NCBI RefSeq assembly: GCF_002797675.1
Contig: NZ_PGEX01000001.1
Coordinates: 1,240,001 to 1,304,000, forward strand
Reading direction: 5' to 3'
From: Hallerella succinigenes
GTDB lineage: Bacteria; Fibrobacterota; Fibrobacteria; Fibrobacterales; Fibrobacteraceae
DNA length: 64,000 bases
Positions within the stretch are counted from its first letter, which is position 1. The number at the start of each line of letters is the position of its first letter. Both the position numbers and the translations under genes were made by a program. The notes beneath the pieces are model-generated. The model did not search any database and was not told the DNA's origin. It saw only the letters and a list, made by a program, of their open reading frames with translations. Shown in pieces: positions 38,404 to 49,100 of the stretch.

Positions 38404-39968
38404 GCTCGCCCTTCCAGTCTTGTAAAGTCTAAGATTTCAAAGCGCTCCGTCAAATCGTTCGACATCGGTTCGTGCGTCGCAAGCAGCACCCATTTTCCGC
38501 GGGCCTTTGCCGCAGCGAGAAGCGCAACCAAAATCGGAGCGCGTTCTTCTTGAACCACAAAAGCAAAAGGTTCGTCGAGCAGTAAAATTTTGGCAGGCGA
38601 AGCGATCGCCCACAAGAGAGCGACTTTGGCGCGTTCTCCGCCCGAAAGCCCTTTTTTTTGCAAAAGCTTTTCTCCGCGGACGAGTTTCCATAGTTCCGCA
38701 AAGGCCGCGTTCCCTTGCAACGCCTGAATCTTTTGCAACACAAATTCCCGTGGCGGTAAAATCAAATCCTGGGAAACCGAAAAGACGCCGTTTCCGGCAA
38801 AATTTTCTGGCAGCAAAATGCTTCCCTTCTTCGATTCTTCAAGGCCCGCAACGAGCTTAAAGAACGTTGATTTTCCGCAGCCATTCGCTCCTTGCAAAAG
38901 GACAGGCTTTTCCGTTTGCAGTAAAATGTCCAAGCCTTGGAACACAGGCGTCTTTTCCATGTCATCGGTATAAGAGAAGTCGATCTGCGAAAGTTCGAGC
39001 GTCCTTTTTGCATGCGACTGCAAACGTTTTTTGCGCGGAGCCTTTTCCAGTTCAAAGAGAACGTTCTCTGCGCTTTTGGCAAGGCGCATCTGCGGCAAAA
39101 GGCGCGAACATTCCTTCACCGGTTTATAGCAAAGAAAGAGCGCGGAGCAGTAAAGGACCAGGCCTTCCGCATCGAGCTTGCCGTTCAAAATCATCCAACC
39201 GCAAAACCCGAGAATCAGTATCACAGAAATCACCGAAAGCGATTCCATTCCCTGCGCAAGCACCACCTTGCGACGTCCCACCGAAACGCTGGAATTCAAC
39301 ACGGAACGCACCTTGGCAAAAAGGCTCTGCACAATCCGCGAAAGATCTTCTGCCGAACTCCACAGCCGAAAGAAACGCTTCGCCGATTCCACTTCGGAAC
39401 GGAGCTCTCCGCGCTTCACCATTTCTTCATCGACCGAAGGTTTCATCGCGTGCAATTTTTTTTGGATGTAAGAAATCACCGGCAGCACCACGAGCAGTAC
39501 CACTAAGGTGAGCCACGGAGACATCACAAACAGCACCGGCAAAAAAATCACCAGCTGTAAAATCGCCTGCAAGGTAAACATCAACGTTTCTGCACTTGCG
39601 CTTACCGTGTGTATGGAATCGTAAGCGACCATCAAACGTTCTTCGCTCTGTACCTTATGGTAATATTGGGGAGAAAGGGTTCGCAGGCGCCGCGCAAACC
39701 ACAGCAAAAGCCCCGCTTCCACATGACGGATCGTCTTCTCGACTGAAATTCCGCGCATGTAAGAAAACACCCAGCGCAGCGCAACCAGTCCAAGTGTGAC
39801 TCCGAGCCATTCCGCAATCGTCGTCCCGGCCGTTTTTTCTAGAATCTGAATGAAGTGTCGAATCGCGACCAAAAGCGCTGCATCCGCAAGACTCGCCAAT
39901 AAAACGAGCGGAAATAAACGCAAAAGCGCAGCCATTGCACTGTTTTTTAGCCATTTCGACAGATTCAT
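38400..39968 (-). CDS. ABC exporter, fused membrane and ATPase domains, 522 aa
   Basis: Residues about 1-310 contain six hydrophobic segments of an exporter-type membrane domain. The ATPase domain has Walker A GANGCGKST, signature LSGGERAKVAL, Walker B ILLLDEP and switch His in LLATHEP. MNLSKWLKN at 39968 was taken as start rather than an ATG at 40034 that lies in the tRNA-Glu promoter. Substrate unknown; the setting next to lipid and LPS genes suggests a lipid-linked cargo. Confidence 0.85.
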   Translation of the reverse strand: MNLSKWLKNSAMAALLRLFPLVLLASLADAALLVAIRHFIQILEKTAGTTIAEWLGVTLGLVALRWVFSYMRGISVEKTIRHVEAGLLLWFARRLRTLSPQYYHKVQSEERLMVAYDSIHTVSASAETLMFTLQAILQLVIFLPVLFVMSPWLTLVVLLVVLPVISYIQKKLHAMKPSVDEEMVKRGELRSEVESAKRFFRLWSSAEDLSRIVQSLFAKVRSVLNSSVSVGRRKVVLAQGMESLSVISVILILGFCGWMILNGKLDAEGLVLYCSALFLCYKPVKECSRLLPQMRLAKSAENVLFELEKAPRKKRLQSHAKRTLELSQIDFSYTDDMEKTPVFQGLDILLQTEKPVLLQGANGCGKSTFFKLVAGLEESKKGSILLPENFAGNGVFSVSQDLILPPREFVLQKIQALQGNAAFAELWKLVRGEKLLQKKGLSGGERAKVALLWAIASPAKILLLDEPFAFVVQEERAPILVALLAAAKARGKWVLLATHEPMSNDLTERFEILDFTRLEGRA

Positions 39969-40000
39969 ACGATAAAAAATAGAATTTTCACAAAACCCCC

Positions 40001-40028
40001 TTGACAAGCGAGGAAGAATATCTATATT
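40001..40028 (+). promoter_or_regulatory. Promoter of tRNA-Glu
   Basis: A consensus TTGACA (40001-40006), a 16-base spacer and TATATT (40023-40028), 18 bases before the tRNA. Confidence 0.8.
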
Positions 40029-40045
40029 TGGCACATCTAAACAAT

Positions 40046-40118
40046 GCCCCTATCGTCTAGTGGCCTAGGACTCGGGATTTTCATTCCCGCAACAGCGGTT
40101 CAAACCCGCTTGGGGGTA
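40046..40118 (+). tRNA. tRNA-Glu (UUC)
   Basis: A 73-base cloverleaf beginning GCCCCTATCGTCTAG. The anticodon stem CGGGA/TCCCG encloses TTTTCAT (anticodon TTC). T arm is GCGGG-type with TTCAAAC. Acceptor pairs include G1-U72 and U6-G67 wobbles; discriminator A. CCA is not encoded. Confidence 0.93.
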
Positions 40119-40120
40119 CG

Positions 40121-40157
40121 AAAAAGAACTCGTCAAATTGACGAGTTCTTTTTTTAT
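40121..40157 (+). terminator. Terminator of tRNA-Glu
   Basis: AAAAAGAACTCGTCAA pairs with TTGACGAGTTCTTTTT, a near-perfect 16-pair hairpin with a T run. Confidence 0.9.
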
Positions 40158-40244
40158 GCCCTGAAATCGTCAAAGCCCAAAACCCTTTTAGCCAATCCCT
40201 TCCATAATGTTTAGCTTTTCAGCGCATTCCAAAAGGATGGCATT

Positions 40245-41237
40245 ATGCTGTTAACAAAATTCTCTCAATTTCTTTCCAAATACACCACGCCAGTTGTTTT
40301 GATTTTCGCGGTCGTGGCTTTCATTTACGCTCCTTCCTTCGCCTGGGTCAAAGGCGACACCCAGACTATCATTTTAGGCATTATTATGTTCGCCATGGGG
40401 CTTACCCTTTCCCCGCAAGACTTCGCCATTTTGGCCAAGCGTCCGGGCGATATTCTCATCGGCACTTTGGCGCAGTTTACGATTATGCCGCTCATCGCGT
40501 TTACGCTTGTGCATTTAGGGCTTCCCAAAGGCATCGCAATTGGCCTTCTGCTCGTCGGCACATGCCCGGGCGGCGTTTCTTCAAACATAATGTCGTTCCT
40601 CTGCAAGGGCGACGTCGCGTTTTCCGTGGGCATGACGGCGGTGAACACGCTCCTCGCTCCGGTTCTTACACCGGTCCTTATGAAGATTCTCGCCGGTGAA
40701 ATTGTGGAAGTCAACGCATGGGGACTTTTCAAGACAATTCTCTGCGTCACGATTTTCCCGGTCGTCGGCGGCTTTGTTCTGAATTACCTATTGAATAAAA
40801 AACAGGGCTTTCTGATGGTGCGCTCCTGGATGCCGGGCATTGCCGTGCTCGGCCTTGGCGCCATCGTCGGCGGCGTGATTTCGCTTCTCGGCAGCAAGTT
40901 CTTCAGCTCGGGCATCATGATTTTCCTCTGCGTTTTCCTGCACAATTCCTTAGGCTATGCCACTGGATATATAATCGGAAAAATCGCCCACATGAGCAAG
41001 GCAAAGAATCGCACGATTTCGATCGAAGTCGGCATGCAGAATGCGGGCCTTGCCACAGGCCTTGCAACGCAACACTTCCCCGCTTACCCGGAAGCCGCCG
41101 TTGCCGCTGCGATTTCCTGCGTGTGGCATTCGATTTCGGGAACGATCCTCGCCGGCATCTTCATTTTGATGGATCAGCACGCCGAAAGGAAAATGCAAAA
41201 AGACAAAGACCGCGTCTTGAATGCGGCCCAGTCGTAA
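40245..41237 (+). CDS. BASS-family sodium symporter (bile acid:sodium symporter type), 330 aa
   Basis: About nine to ten membrane segments. Family motifs: FAMGLTLSPQDFAILAKRP, VGTCPGGVSSNIMSFL (the crossover region that binds Na+ and substrate), and EVGMQNAGLATGLA. Bacterial members move small organic anions rather than bile acids. AAAGGATGG precedes the ATG. Single gene after tRNA-Glu. Confidence 0.92.
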   Translation: MLLTKFSQFLSKYTTPVVLIFAVVAFIYAPSFAWVKGDTQTIILGIIMFAMGLTLSPQDFAILAKRPGDILIGTLAQFTIMPLIAFTLVHLGLPKGIAIGLLLVGTCPGGVSSNIMSFLCKGDVAFSVGMTAVNTLLAPVLTPVLMKILAGEIVEVNAWGLFKTILCVTIFPVVGGFVLNYLLNKKQGFLMVRSWMPGIAVLGLGAIVGGVISLLGSKFFSSGIMIFLCVFLHNSLGYATGYIIGKIAHMSKAKNRTISIEVGMQNAGLATGLATQHFPAYPEAAVAAAISCVWHSISGTILAGIFILMDQHAERKMQKDKDRVLNAAQS

Positions 41238-41260
41238 CTCTTCCATCATTTTGAATAGAT

Positions 41261-41968
41261 CTAGCCCTGTTCGAATTCCAAAATCGCGCAGGGCAATTCT
41301 TTTTTCAAAAGCTTCACGTAAATGAAGTTTCCCTCCGTCAAAACCTGCGGCACGATTTCTTCGCCGAGCTTCACCGGAACCTTGTATTCCACGCGAACAC
41401 CTTTCACGTTAAAATCTTCCGGCAAATATTCCGAGGCGATCCGAACGTAATGCGCATTGTTCAAATGCTGATTGTAATCGATGTCGTTTCTTGAAACGAC
41501 AACCGGCTCAAAGGTTTTCACTTCTGCGTTCGGGACGACAATGCGACGGTCCTTGTAATGCATTTCAAGTTTCGGCTCATAAGTGTAGGCATCTATGACT
41601 TCTTGCGGAAGCTTCTTCATGCGACCGGTCTTCAAATCGCAAAAGACGCCTAGACTCCACGTTTTGTAGCAAGGATTTCCCGCTTCGTCGTAGATGAACG
41701 TGTTGCGGAATCCGAAGAGCGGTTCGCAACCGTAAACGCCTGTTTGAATCGTGAGCTTTTCCTTATAATTCGGAACGCGGACGACTTCGACCTGGCGCGA
41801 AGCGATCAACTGCGCAAGTCCATGTGCCCGCAAAAAGTCCCTGTATTCCGTAGCGGTATCGAGCCAGAGTTCGGAACAGTCCTGCATCATCTGGAATGCA
41901 GAAAAGAGTTTCAGTTTTCCATTGCAGTCCGTGCAACTGGTGGTTACCTGATCTTGAATCTTAAGCAC
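41261..41968 (-). CDS. Acyl-ACP thioesterase (FatA-type), 235 aa
   Basis: A double hot-dog fold. The active-site segment DIDYNQHLNNAHYVR contains the catalytic Asn and His; a first hot-dog domain covers residues about 10-130. It releases fatty acids from acyl carrier protein. The last gene of the sprA run, overlapping the second chromate-transporter gene by eight bases. Confidence 0.85.
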   Translation of the reverse strand: MLKIQDQVTTSCTDCNGKLKLFSAFQMMQDCSELWLDTATEYRDFLRAHGLAQLIASRQVEVVRVPNYKEKLTIQTGVYGCEPLFGFRNTFIYDEAGNPCYKTWSLGVFCDLKTGRMKKLPQEVIDAYTYEPKLEMHYKDRRIVVPNAEVKTFEPVVVSRNDIDYNQHLNNAHYVRIASEYLPEDFNVKGVRVEYKVPVKLGEEIVPQVLTEGNFIYVKLLKKELPCAILEFEQG

Positions 41969-42557
41969 AAAAGCCTCCTGTCAGCCATGTAAAAACTAGA
42001 CCGAGCAAAGCGCACACCCCAATCATCTTCATGGGCCCTACCTTGAAAAATTTTATGCAGACAAAAGTCAGCACACAAAGCCCTGCAGAAAAGATAAATC
42101 CAACGGAATCTTCCGAGTAAGAGCCAAAGTTCTCTTTGGTCATCAAAAGGAGCGTCGCCGCCGCCAAAAGTCCCACCACTGCGGGCCGCAAACTGTCAAG
42201 CACCAGGCGCACCGAGGCATTATCCTTGTACTTCATAAAATAGCGGCTAATCAAGAGCATTAAAATCGTCGTCGGAAATACGAGCGCAAAAGTCGCCGTC
42301 ATACTGCCGAGAATGCAAAGGAACTGATTTGCGCCCTCATTCTGTAACGCGGTATAGCCCGCATAAGTCGCCGTGTTGATTCCCACAGGTCCTGGCGTCA
42401 TCTGGCTAATCGCCACAATATCCGTAAAGTCACCCGCCGTCATCCAATGATGATTCATCACGACTTCATGCTGGATCAGCGAAAGCATGCCGTAGCCTCC
42501 GCCAAAGCCAAAAAGCCCTATCTGGAAGAACGTAATGAAGAGCGAAAGGAAAATCAT
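41961..42557 (-). CDS. Chromate transporter family protein, C-terminal half type, 198 aa
   Basis: A single CHR domain (PF02417): FGGGYGMLSLIQHEVV at the start, then DIVAISQMTPGPVGINTATYAG. Five or six hydrophobic segments. Half-size members work as pairs with the neighbouring gene. The export of chromate is the namesake; the natural anion is usually unknown. Confidence 0.88.
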   Translation of the reverse strand: MIFLSLFITFFQIGLFGFGGGYGMLSLIQHEVVMNHHWMTAGDFTDIVAISQMTPGPVGINTATYAGYTALQNEGANQFLCILGSMTATFALVFPTTILMLLISRYFMKYKDNASVRLVLDSLRPAVVGLLAAATLLLMTKENFGSYSEDSVGFIFSAGLCVLTFVCIKFFKVGPMKMIGVCALLGLVFTWLTGGFCA

Positions 42558-43126
42558 GCTTCACCCTCCTCTTCTTCACGGTCCGCTTTTTTGCGCTTCG
42601 CCTTCCCCACAAAGAATCCGGCAAAACCTGCCGCCAAAATAATGAGAATCGGAGAAACCCCGCAAAGCCAAATCAAAAGGGCGCTCACCACCGGAATCCA
42701 AATCGTGAACTTGTTCAACTTCGCCTTTTTCGCCATGTTAAAGGTCGGCACCGCAATCAGCGCCACAACCGCCGGGCGAACGCCGCGGAAGAGAGCAGCC
42801 ACGTAAGGATTTTCCTTGAACTGATGGAAGAAAAGAGCAATCAAAAGAATAATCAAAAACGAAGGCAAAGCCGTACCGACTGCGCACGAAATTCCGCCCT
42901 TCACACCGCGCAAGCGGTAACCGATAAAGATGCTGATGTTGATTGCAAAAACGCCCGGGCAGCTCTGTGCAATCGCAAGCAAATCCATCAATTCATCTTT
43001 TGAAATCCAGTGCTTTTTATCGACAATTTCCGTTTCGATCATCGGGATCATCGCATAGCCGCCACCAAAAGTGAACAATCCTATCTTAAAAAATGTTCGA
43101 AAACTTTCTAAGTAAAGATTGTTCAT
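42554..43126 (-). CDS. Chromate transporter family protein, N-terminal half type, 190 aa
   Basis: The second single-CHR protein: FKIGLFTFGGGYAMIPMIE, then LLAIAQSCPGVFAINISIFIG. It forms a four-base overlap with its partner. The C-terminal end is highly charged (KRKKADREEEEGEA). It begins 18 bases after sprA on the same strand. Confidence 0.88.
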   Translation of the reverse strand: MNNLYLESFRTFFKIGLFTFGGGYAMIPMIETEIVDKKHWISKDELMDLLAIAQSCPGVFAINISIFIGYRLRGVKGGISCAVGTALPSFLIILLIALFFHQFKENPYVAALFRGVRPAVVALIAVPTFNMAKKAKLNKFTIWIPVVSALLIWLCGVSPILIILAAGFAGFFVGKAKRKKADREEEEGEA

Positions 43127-43144
43127 TTTGCGCCTTCTTTTAGA

Positions 43145-46100
43145 TTAATTGAACCTCAACATCAAAGCGATTTCAAACGAAAGGATCTGTTCCGTGTGGG
43201 CGGTTTCATCATCGAGTTTTTCATGGATCTGGCGGTATTCGACGTAAGCGCTCACGCTCGCCATTTTGTTGAACTGATAGCCGGCGCTAGGACGGACGAA
43301 CCATTCATGCACTCGCGACGGAACCGTACGATCGGTCTTTTCGAGTTTCGGGAAGTACACGGTATAATCGTTTCCTTCTATCGTCCACTTCTTGTAAACG
43401 CCATCCGTTCCGCTTTCTTTATCCCACGGATCGTAACCGGGTTCCGGTTCATAGGTATCACGAATCGTCTTTTTGTATTCGTAACCAGCGGTCAACCGCA
43501 AATCGATGTCATTCTTAAGCTTAAAGTACCACTTCCAGAACTGGAATCCGCGCTTTGTCTTGAGCGGGTAAGAAATCGTCAAATCATTACCCACGTTGTA
43601 GCCGTAATCCTTGTACAGCGCCGTGTGAATCCAAGGCGTGTAGAAGTACTTCGTCGTATCCGTCTCGTCGACAACCGTATTCGGCCAGTTCGTTTGCGAA
43701 ATCACTTCCATTTTCGGACGGCGGTCGGTAAATTCGAGTCTTAAGAATGTATTGTCTTCAATGCGAATGTTCTGCTGTGTCAGGAAGCTAATGCGGATAA
43801 GCGGATTAAAGTTCCACGTCGTCGTCCAGGAATCTTCAGCGCTCTGGAAAGGCTTTACAGAGCGCGTGTACGTGTAGTCCACACGGTGCATCGTACTCAC
43901 GCTGCGAAATCCGTTCAAGAAGCCAACGCGCTGCGAGAAGTTCGGAACCGTTATGCCCACGCCCCACTTCGGCCAGACAATCACCGAGTCCGTGTACAGC
44001 GGATATTCACGGGACTGGCTAAAGTTCTGCTTCCACTGCATATCTGCGACAACGCCTATGCTCCAGATCGGAAGCGTAAAGCCCGTCGAAAGATTCAGCG
44101 TACGGTCGACGCTGTGCGTAAAGTTACCCTGGTAAACGAGAGTGTCCACATGCGAATTGCGGTATTCCGCAAAGCCCGTATAATCGTTACGATGATCAAG
44201 GCCCATATCACCCGAAACAATGTTCCAAATTCCACGATTTCGGTAGCCGTTTCCAATACCCAAGCCGTACAAGTAATACTGCAACGGCGTCACACCCTGC
44301 TCTTCGTACAACTGCGAAAGGGTAAAGTTTTCACCCACCGTCGAAAGGTCCACCGTCCAAGTCGCCTTCACATCGCGCCAGCGGAGCTTTTCAAAGAAGC
44401 TCTGTGCCGCATTCTTGTCGCCAAAGAGCTTCAAGAATTCCACCAAGCGGAACGACGGGGCAAATTCAAAACGGTTCGTCTGGGAAATCGTCCAGTAATT
44501 CTTATCGACCGTCGTCGCATCGTAAAGATTGTATTCATCCGGGATCGTCTTCTGCTGCTTAAAGGAAGACGTAAACGCAAACGTCATCGGAAGGAACGGA
44601 ATAATCGCCGGGGAGAACGTCGTCTTGAACTGCTGCGTACGGGAACGTTCGTTCTTCAATATACCGTAAGAACGTCCGTATTCCCTGCGGCCCACACTAT
44701 CGACCTTGTAATAGACCGTGCTGTCGTACAGAATCTTGTACGTGCTCGGATCGTCCATGTCGATAAGAGAGGTATCGCCTTCGGCGCTTACGACCGCCAC
44801 CGTATCGTACGGAATTACGACGACGCTATCCGGGGAAACGTAGATCTTGCGGTCGGTATGATCAAAATCAAAGATGTCGTCTACGGCAAACAAGCCACCG
44901 TTTTTCGTCGTCCAGAAATTTTCCTTCGCAAAATCTTTCTGGTCGCCACCGCCGAACATGTCACGGGTAATGTTCAAACTGTAACTTGTCGTGAGGAACG
45001 GGAAGATGTTCCAACGGATGTTTGCCTTATGTGTCAAGTCGATCGTATAAGTCGTCGACTTTTCCACCTGAGGTTCCGCAAAATCCGGATCGCGTTCCTG
45101 GTTCACATAGCGGATATAGTTCAAATCGAAAAGGGTCAAGTCCACCGTCTGCGGCCACGGTTCAAACGAAGCGTCGGCAAAGCTCTTTGCCCAGGCGGAT
45201 TTTTTCAAGAAGTCGAACGGCTTGTAATTAAAGCGGCTGAACGTACCGAGGCTATACTCGATAATCGTGTGGTAAGAATAGGTCGAGTCAGCCGCTGTCG
45301 TCGAACGGGATTCCGTTTCCGTGTAGCTGTAACTCCAAGCCAGACGTTCGAGGAAGATTTGGGAGAGCACTTCCTTGATCGGGCTTGACTGCATCTTGTA
45401 ATCTTTACTGTAGCTGAAGCTGAAGCGTCTTGTGCGGTTAAAGGACTGGTAGCCTTGAGATTCCGCATTCGAACGGAGCTTTTCTTCGTCATCCGCATTT
45501 TCCACGACGAGCTTTCCATCCCAAACGTCCTTGGCAAAGTCGCCCAAATTATCGTGCGAAAGTTCCAGATCATCGGTCGGCTTCAAGTACGGACGTTTCG
45601 TGGTACTGCTGTAGCCCACGCTCATCGGCATGTGGAAGCCTTCGTCATCCGGAAGGAACTTGTTCCAATTCACACTTGCGTCGGCCGCAAGGTCCAGTGT
45701 CGATGCCGCATCCGAAAGCGCTGGTTTCGGAGAAGTTCCCGTCGTCGAAAGCGTCGCAAAGTTTCCGTCCTGATAACGGGCAGAAGCCGACACAGAAAGG
45801 AAGTCCGCAAAGTTCGCCTGCCCCGCCGTTCTAAAGGCGTAGCCCCAATCGGTATCCATCTCCGAAAGGCGCAAGTCGTCAATCCAGAATTCACCTTCCA
45901 AGTCCGCCGGCGAAGCATCTTCGTCCGCAATAATCACAAAGCGAATCCAGTCCACGGAAGTCGTCGAAGGATTACCGACAAGCTTCAAGACTTCTTCACG
46001 GTCACCGCCGATCGAATCCACCACCGCATCCAAATACGGCGGACGACGTCCCTTCTTCAAATTCGAGAACGCAGAAAGCTTTTGGGCAAAGGCGTTCGCA

Positions 46101-49100
46101 AGCCAGTTTCTTTCATGGCAGTCCGCTTCCCGTTCCGCCGCCGTACAGTTGATTTTGACCGGCCTAAAGCTCCATTCGTAATAGTCCGTCGAACCGTCCA
46201 AAGAACCTTCACCGAACTGCAACGCAAATCGCACCGGCGTCTTCGAAGCTTCCGTTTCGTAATGGATTTCCATCTTCAACATCTTGTACTTCGTCAGGTC
46301 CTTTTCGTCCGAATCGAAGACGCGCGTCGCTCCCACGGACTGTCCCGGAGAAAGGTTCTGGTACTTGAGCACAAGAGCCGTTTCCTTGAGAGCCGCATTC
46401 GTTTCCGCATCGCGTTCCGTCGCCGTGTTCGGACTCTTGTAATAGGTTCCCGAATTTTCACGATTGTTCAAGGTCGAAACGTTCAGGTAAGTCGTATCGG
46501 AGCTCGACGTTTCCGCCTTGATTTCCACTTCGCTACCGTCCACGATAGCGGTTTGCGAATTGCCCGAAGACGTCGTTTTGAACTTGCTCGCAACATCGGA
46601 AGTTTGCCAAGAGTTGCCCATCACGCCTAGGTTCACAATCTGTACCTTGGCTTCTGCGACTCCGTTGTTGATTTTACCCATCCAAAGTCTCGAGAACTGA
46701 GCCTGGGCGAGAATCGTTAAATAGCTTTCACCCGTTGCCGAAACAATCGTATCGAACTGGTCGAGAGGAATCTTCCACTTGCGCCAGCCATTCTTGAGAG
46801 TTTCAAAGTTTGCATCATCTTCATCGGTCAAATCGATGCGGTAACGCACAAAGCTAATGTCCGTATCGAGAGAACCGTTCTTGTTGATATCTTCCGTATC
46901 GTAAGCGCGTGTGCCCGCGTTGCCTTCCGTACCGTTAATCGAAACCGGCGGATCGCTTTCGTCATCGAGATCGTCATCAAAATTATCACGGGCAATGTCC
47001 GTATTCGTCGCATCGGAGTTTGCGCTTGTCTTGGTCGTGCTCACGCAGCCGTTCATGCGGCAGTCCCAAATGGTGAGCGTTTCTTCCGAACCGGAAACTC
47101 CGTCCAAGCCCTTATCGTGCAAAGCGGTCGTCGTACCCAAATCGTTTTCACCGTCGTATTCGCCGTTCGGAGCTTCTCCGTTTATCGAAAGGTCTTCGCT
47201 CACAAGGCCCAAATCCAGATAAAGGCTTCCGACGTTACCACGGGCCACGACTTCCACATAGCGCATATCGCTCAAGTCTTGGTAGTAACTCGAGTTCGGA
47301 CGCATGACACCGCCCCAGCTGTTGCCCGCCAAATTGTCATTCGGGCGAAGCGTCATCTTGAGCACGGTCAAACGCTGATTGTCCACATCGCTGTTGCCAA
47401 CGGTCGGATAAATGTTCTTGTACAGCACCGAGTTGTTGCTGTGCCAAATAAATTCACCCTTGTGCTTGTAATCCTGATTTTCAATGTATGTGCTCGGCCC
47501 CGTATCCACACCGCCCGGAGGAGAAGCCGGATACCAGGAAAGGCGCGTCAGCGGATACACAAGTCCCGATTCACTCGATTCAAAGTCTTCAAGGAGAGCC
47601 GTCTGATCGCCGCTTGTGTTCGCATTGTGATAGCTGCTTGCAAATTCCGTTTCAAAGCGCCAGTTCGAAGTCGCCTTCGTGTCGATGCCCGGAATCATGT
47701 TCACAAGGTCCGTCATCCACTGCGTCGTATCCTGCAAGCGCAGGTTCATGCCCCAGAGGAAGCTCGAATACGGTTCGCTGCCGAGCGTCGGCGTGCTCGC
47801 CGTCGTGCTCTGGCTCTTGTAAAGTGCCGTAATCCCGAAGAGAGAACCTTCGCCGAATCCGTAACGGGTCAGCGGAAGCTCCGCTCGGGCACCGAGCAAA
47901 ACCTTGTTGTCGATTTCAAACAAAGGCTCGCATTCAAATTCGACCGTGATTTCCTTGTTCGGGTCGAGAGCCGTTTCGCTCAAAAGTTCAATTGTACCCA
48001 GCTCATAGTTCACATCGTAGTCCACGCCACGCGTCAAAACCGTCGAACCGGACTTCAGCTTTTCAGAGCCCTCCGAAATGTCCATACAGCTTCCGGAGTT
48101 CACCGAATAACTCGAACTCGGATCGCGGACGCTGATCACCGAATTTCTTCTCTTACCGACGCTTTCAAAGTAGAAGCGGTTCGTGAACTTCGTACCAAGG
48201 TTGGAAACCGGAAGCGTATAAAGCTTTGCCATGGCCGCCGAAGAGTCCACGTTGCGGAACGGTTCCAAGCAGTTTTCACGTGCACGTGCCGAAGAGTTCG
48301 CCCCCGAATACCATGACAGCGGACGGCAAGGCAGCCACATTTCACCCGTGTAAGAACCGGAAGCGTCCTTCTTAAAAATCGTAGCATCGCCCGTGAGAAT
48401 CGTGTTCGTCGTCGTGTCCAAAAGACCGAGAGTCTTCAAATACGTTCCCGAAACTCCCGCCTTATTCTTAGCACGCAAGACAAAGCTTGAAGCGCTTTCA
48501 TCGGAAATGCCAATCGAATAAACATTGCGAAGCATCAACTTGTCAATGTCCGTCAGTTCCGAAAGGGTCGCGTCCCACTGGATCAAAACCACACGAGATC
48601 CATGCGAAATCGTTGTTCCCATGCGACCCGTTCCGTCATCAGACCAGCTGGCCGCAATCAGCGTATTCTTGGAAGCGCCGAGAACCTTCACAATACCCGT
48701 CTTGCTGTCGTAAGAATAATCGTTCGAAGACATCGGCACCAAGCGGTCGATGACCTTTTCGATCCGCGCACCGCTCGTGGTCGTATAGACGGCTGTCACC
48801 TTTTCCACCACGTCCGTCGTCGTATTGGTCGGTGCGCGTTTGTAAAGCTTCAGATTCGTCGCGGTATAGTTCGAAGTGCTACGTCCCGCAAGTCCATTGC
48901 TGATGTAGTTATCGCGGGCTTCATGATTTAAGAAGTAGTAACGGTAAGCGATGAACTGCTTGTCCTGGATCTGAAATTCCGTCGTACTCGAACTTGCATT
49001 GATTGTGTACTTTTCCTGACTTCCACCGTCCTGCGAAGCAATCGTCGTAAGCCACCAGTCGCCGAGCTTCCATTCCGCCTTGATACCGAAAAGGCCCTTG

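Noticed and set aside
43886-45388. 500-codon plus-strand frame (and others) opposite sprA
   Set aside because: Low-complexity Arg/His-rich translation typical of antisense shadows; sprA is intact through this region.
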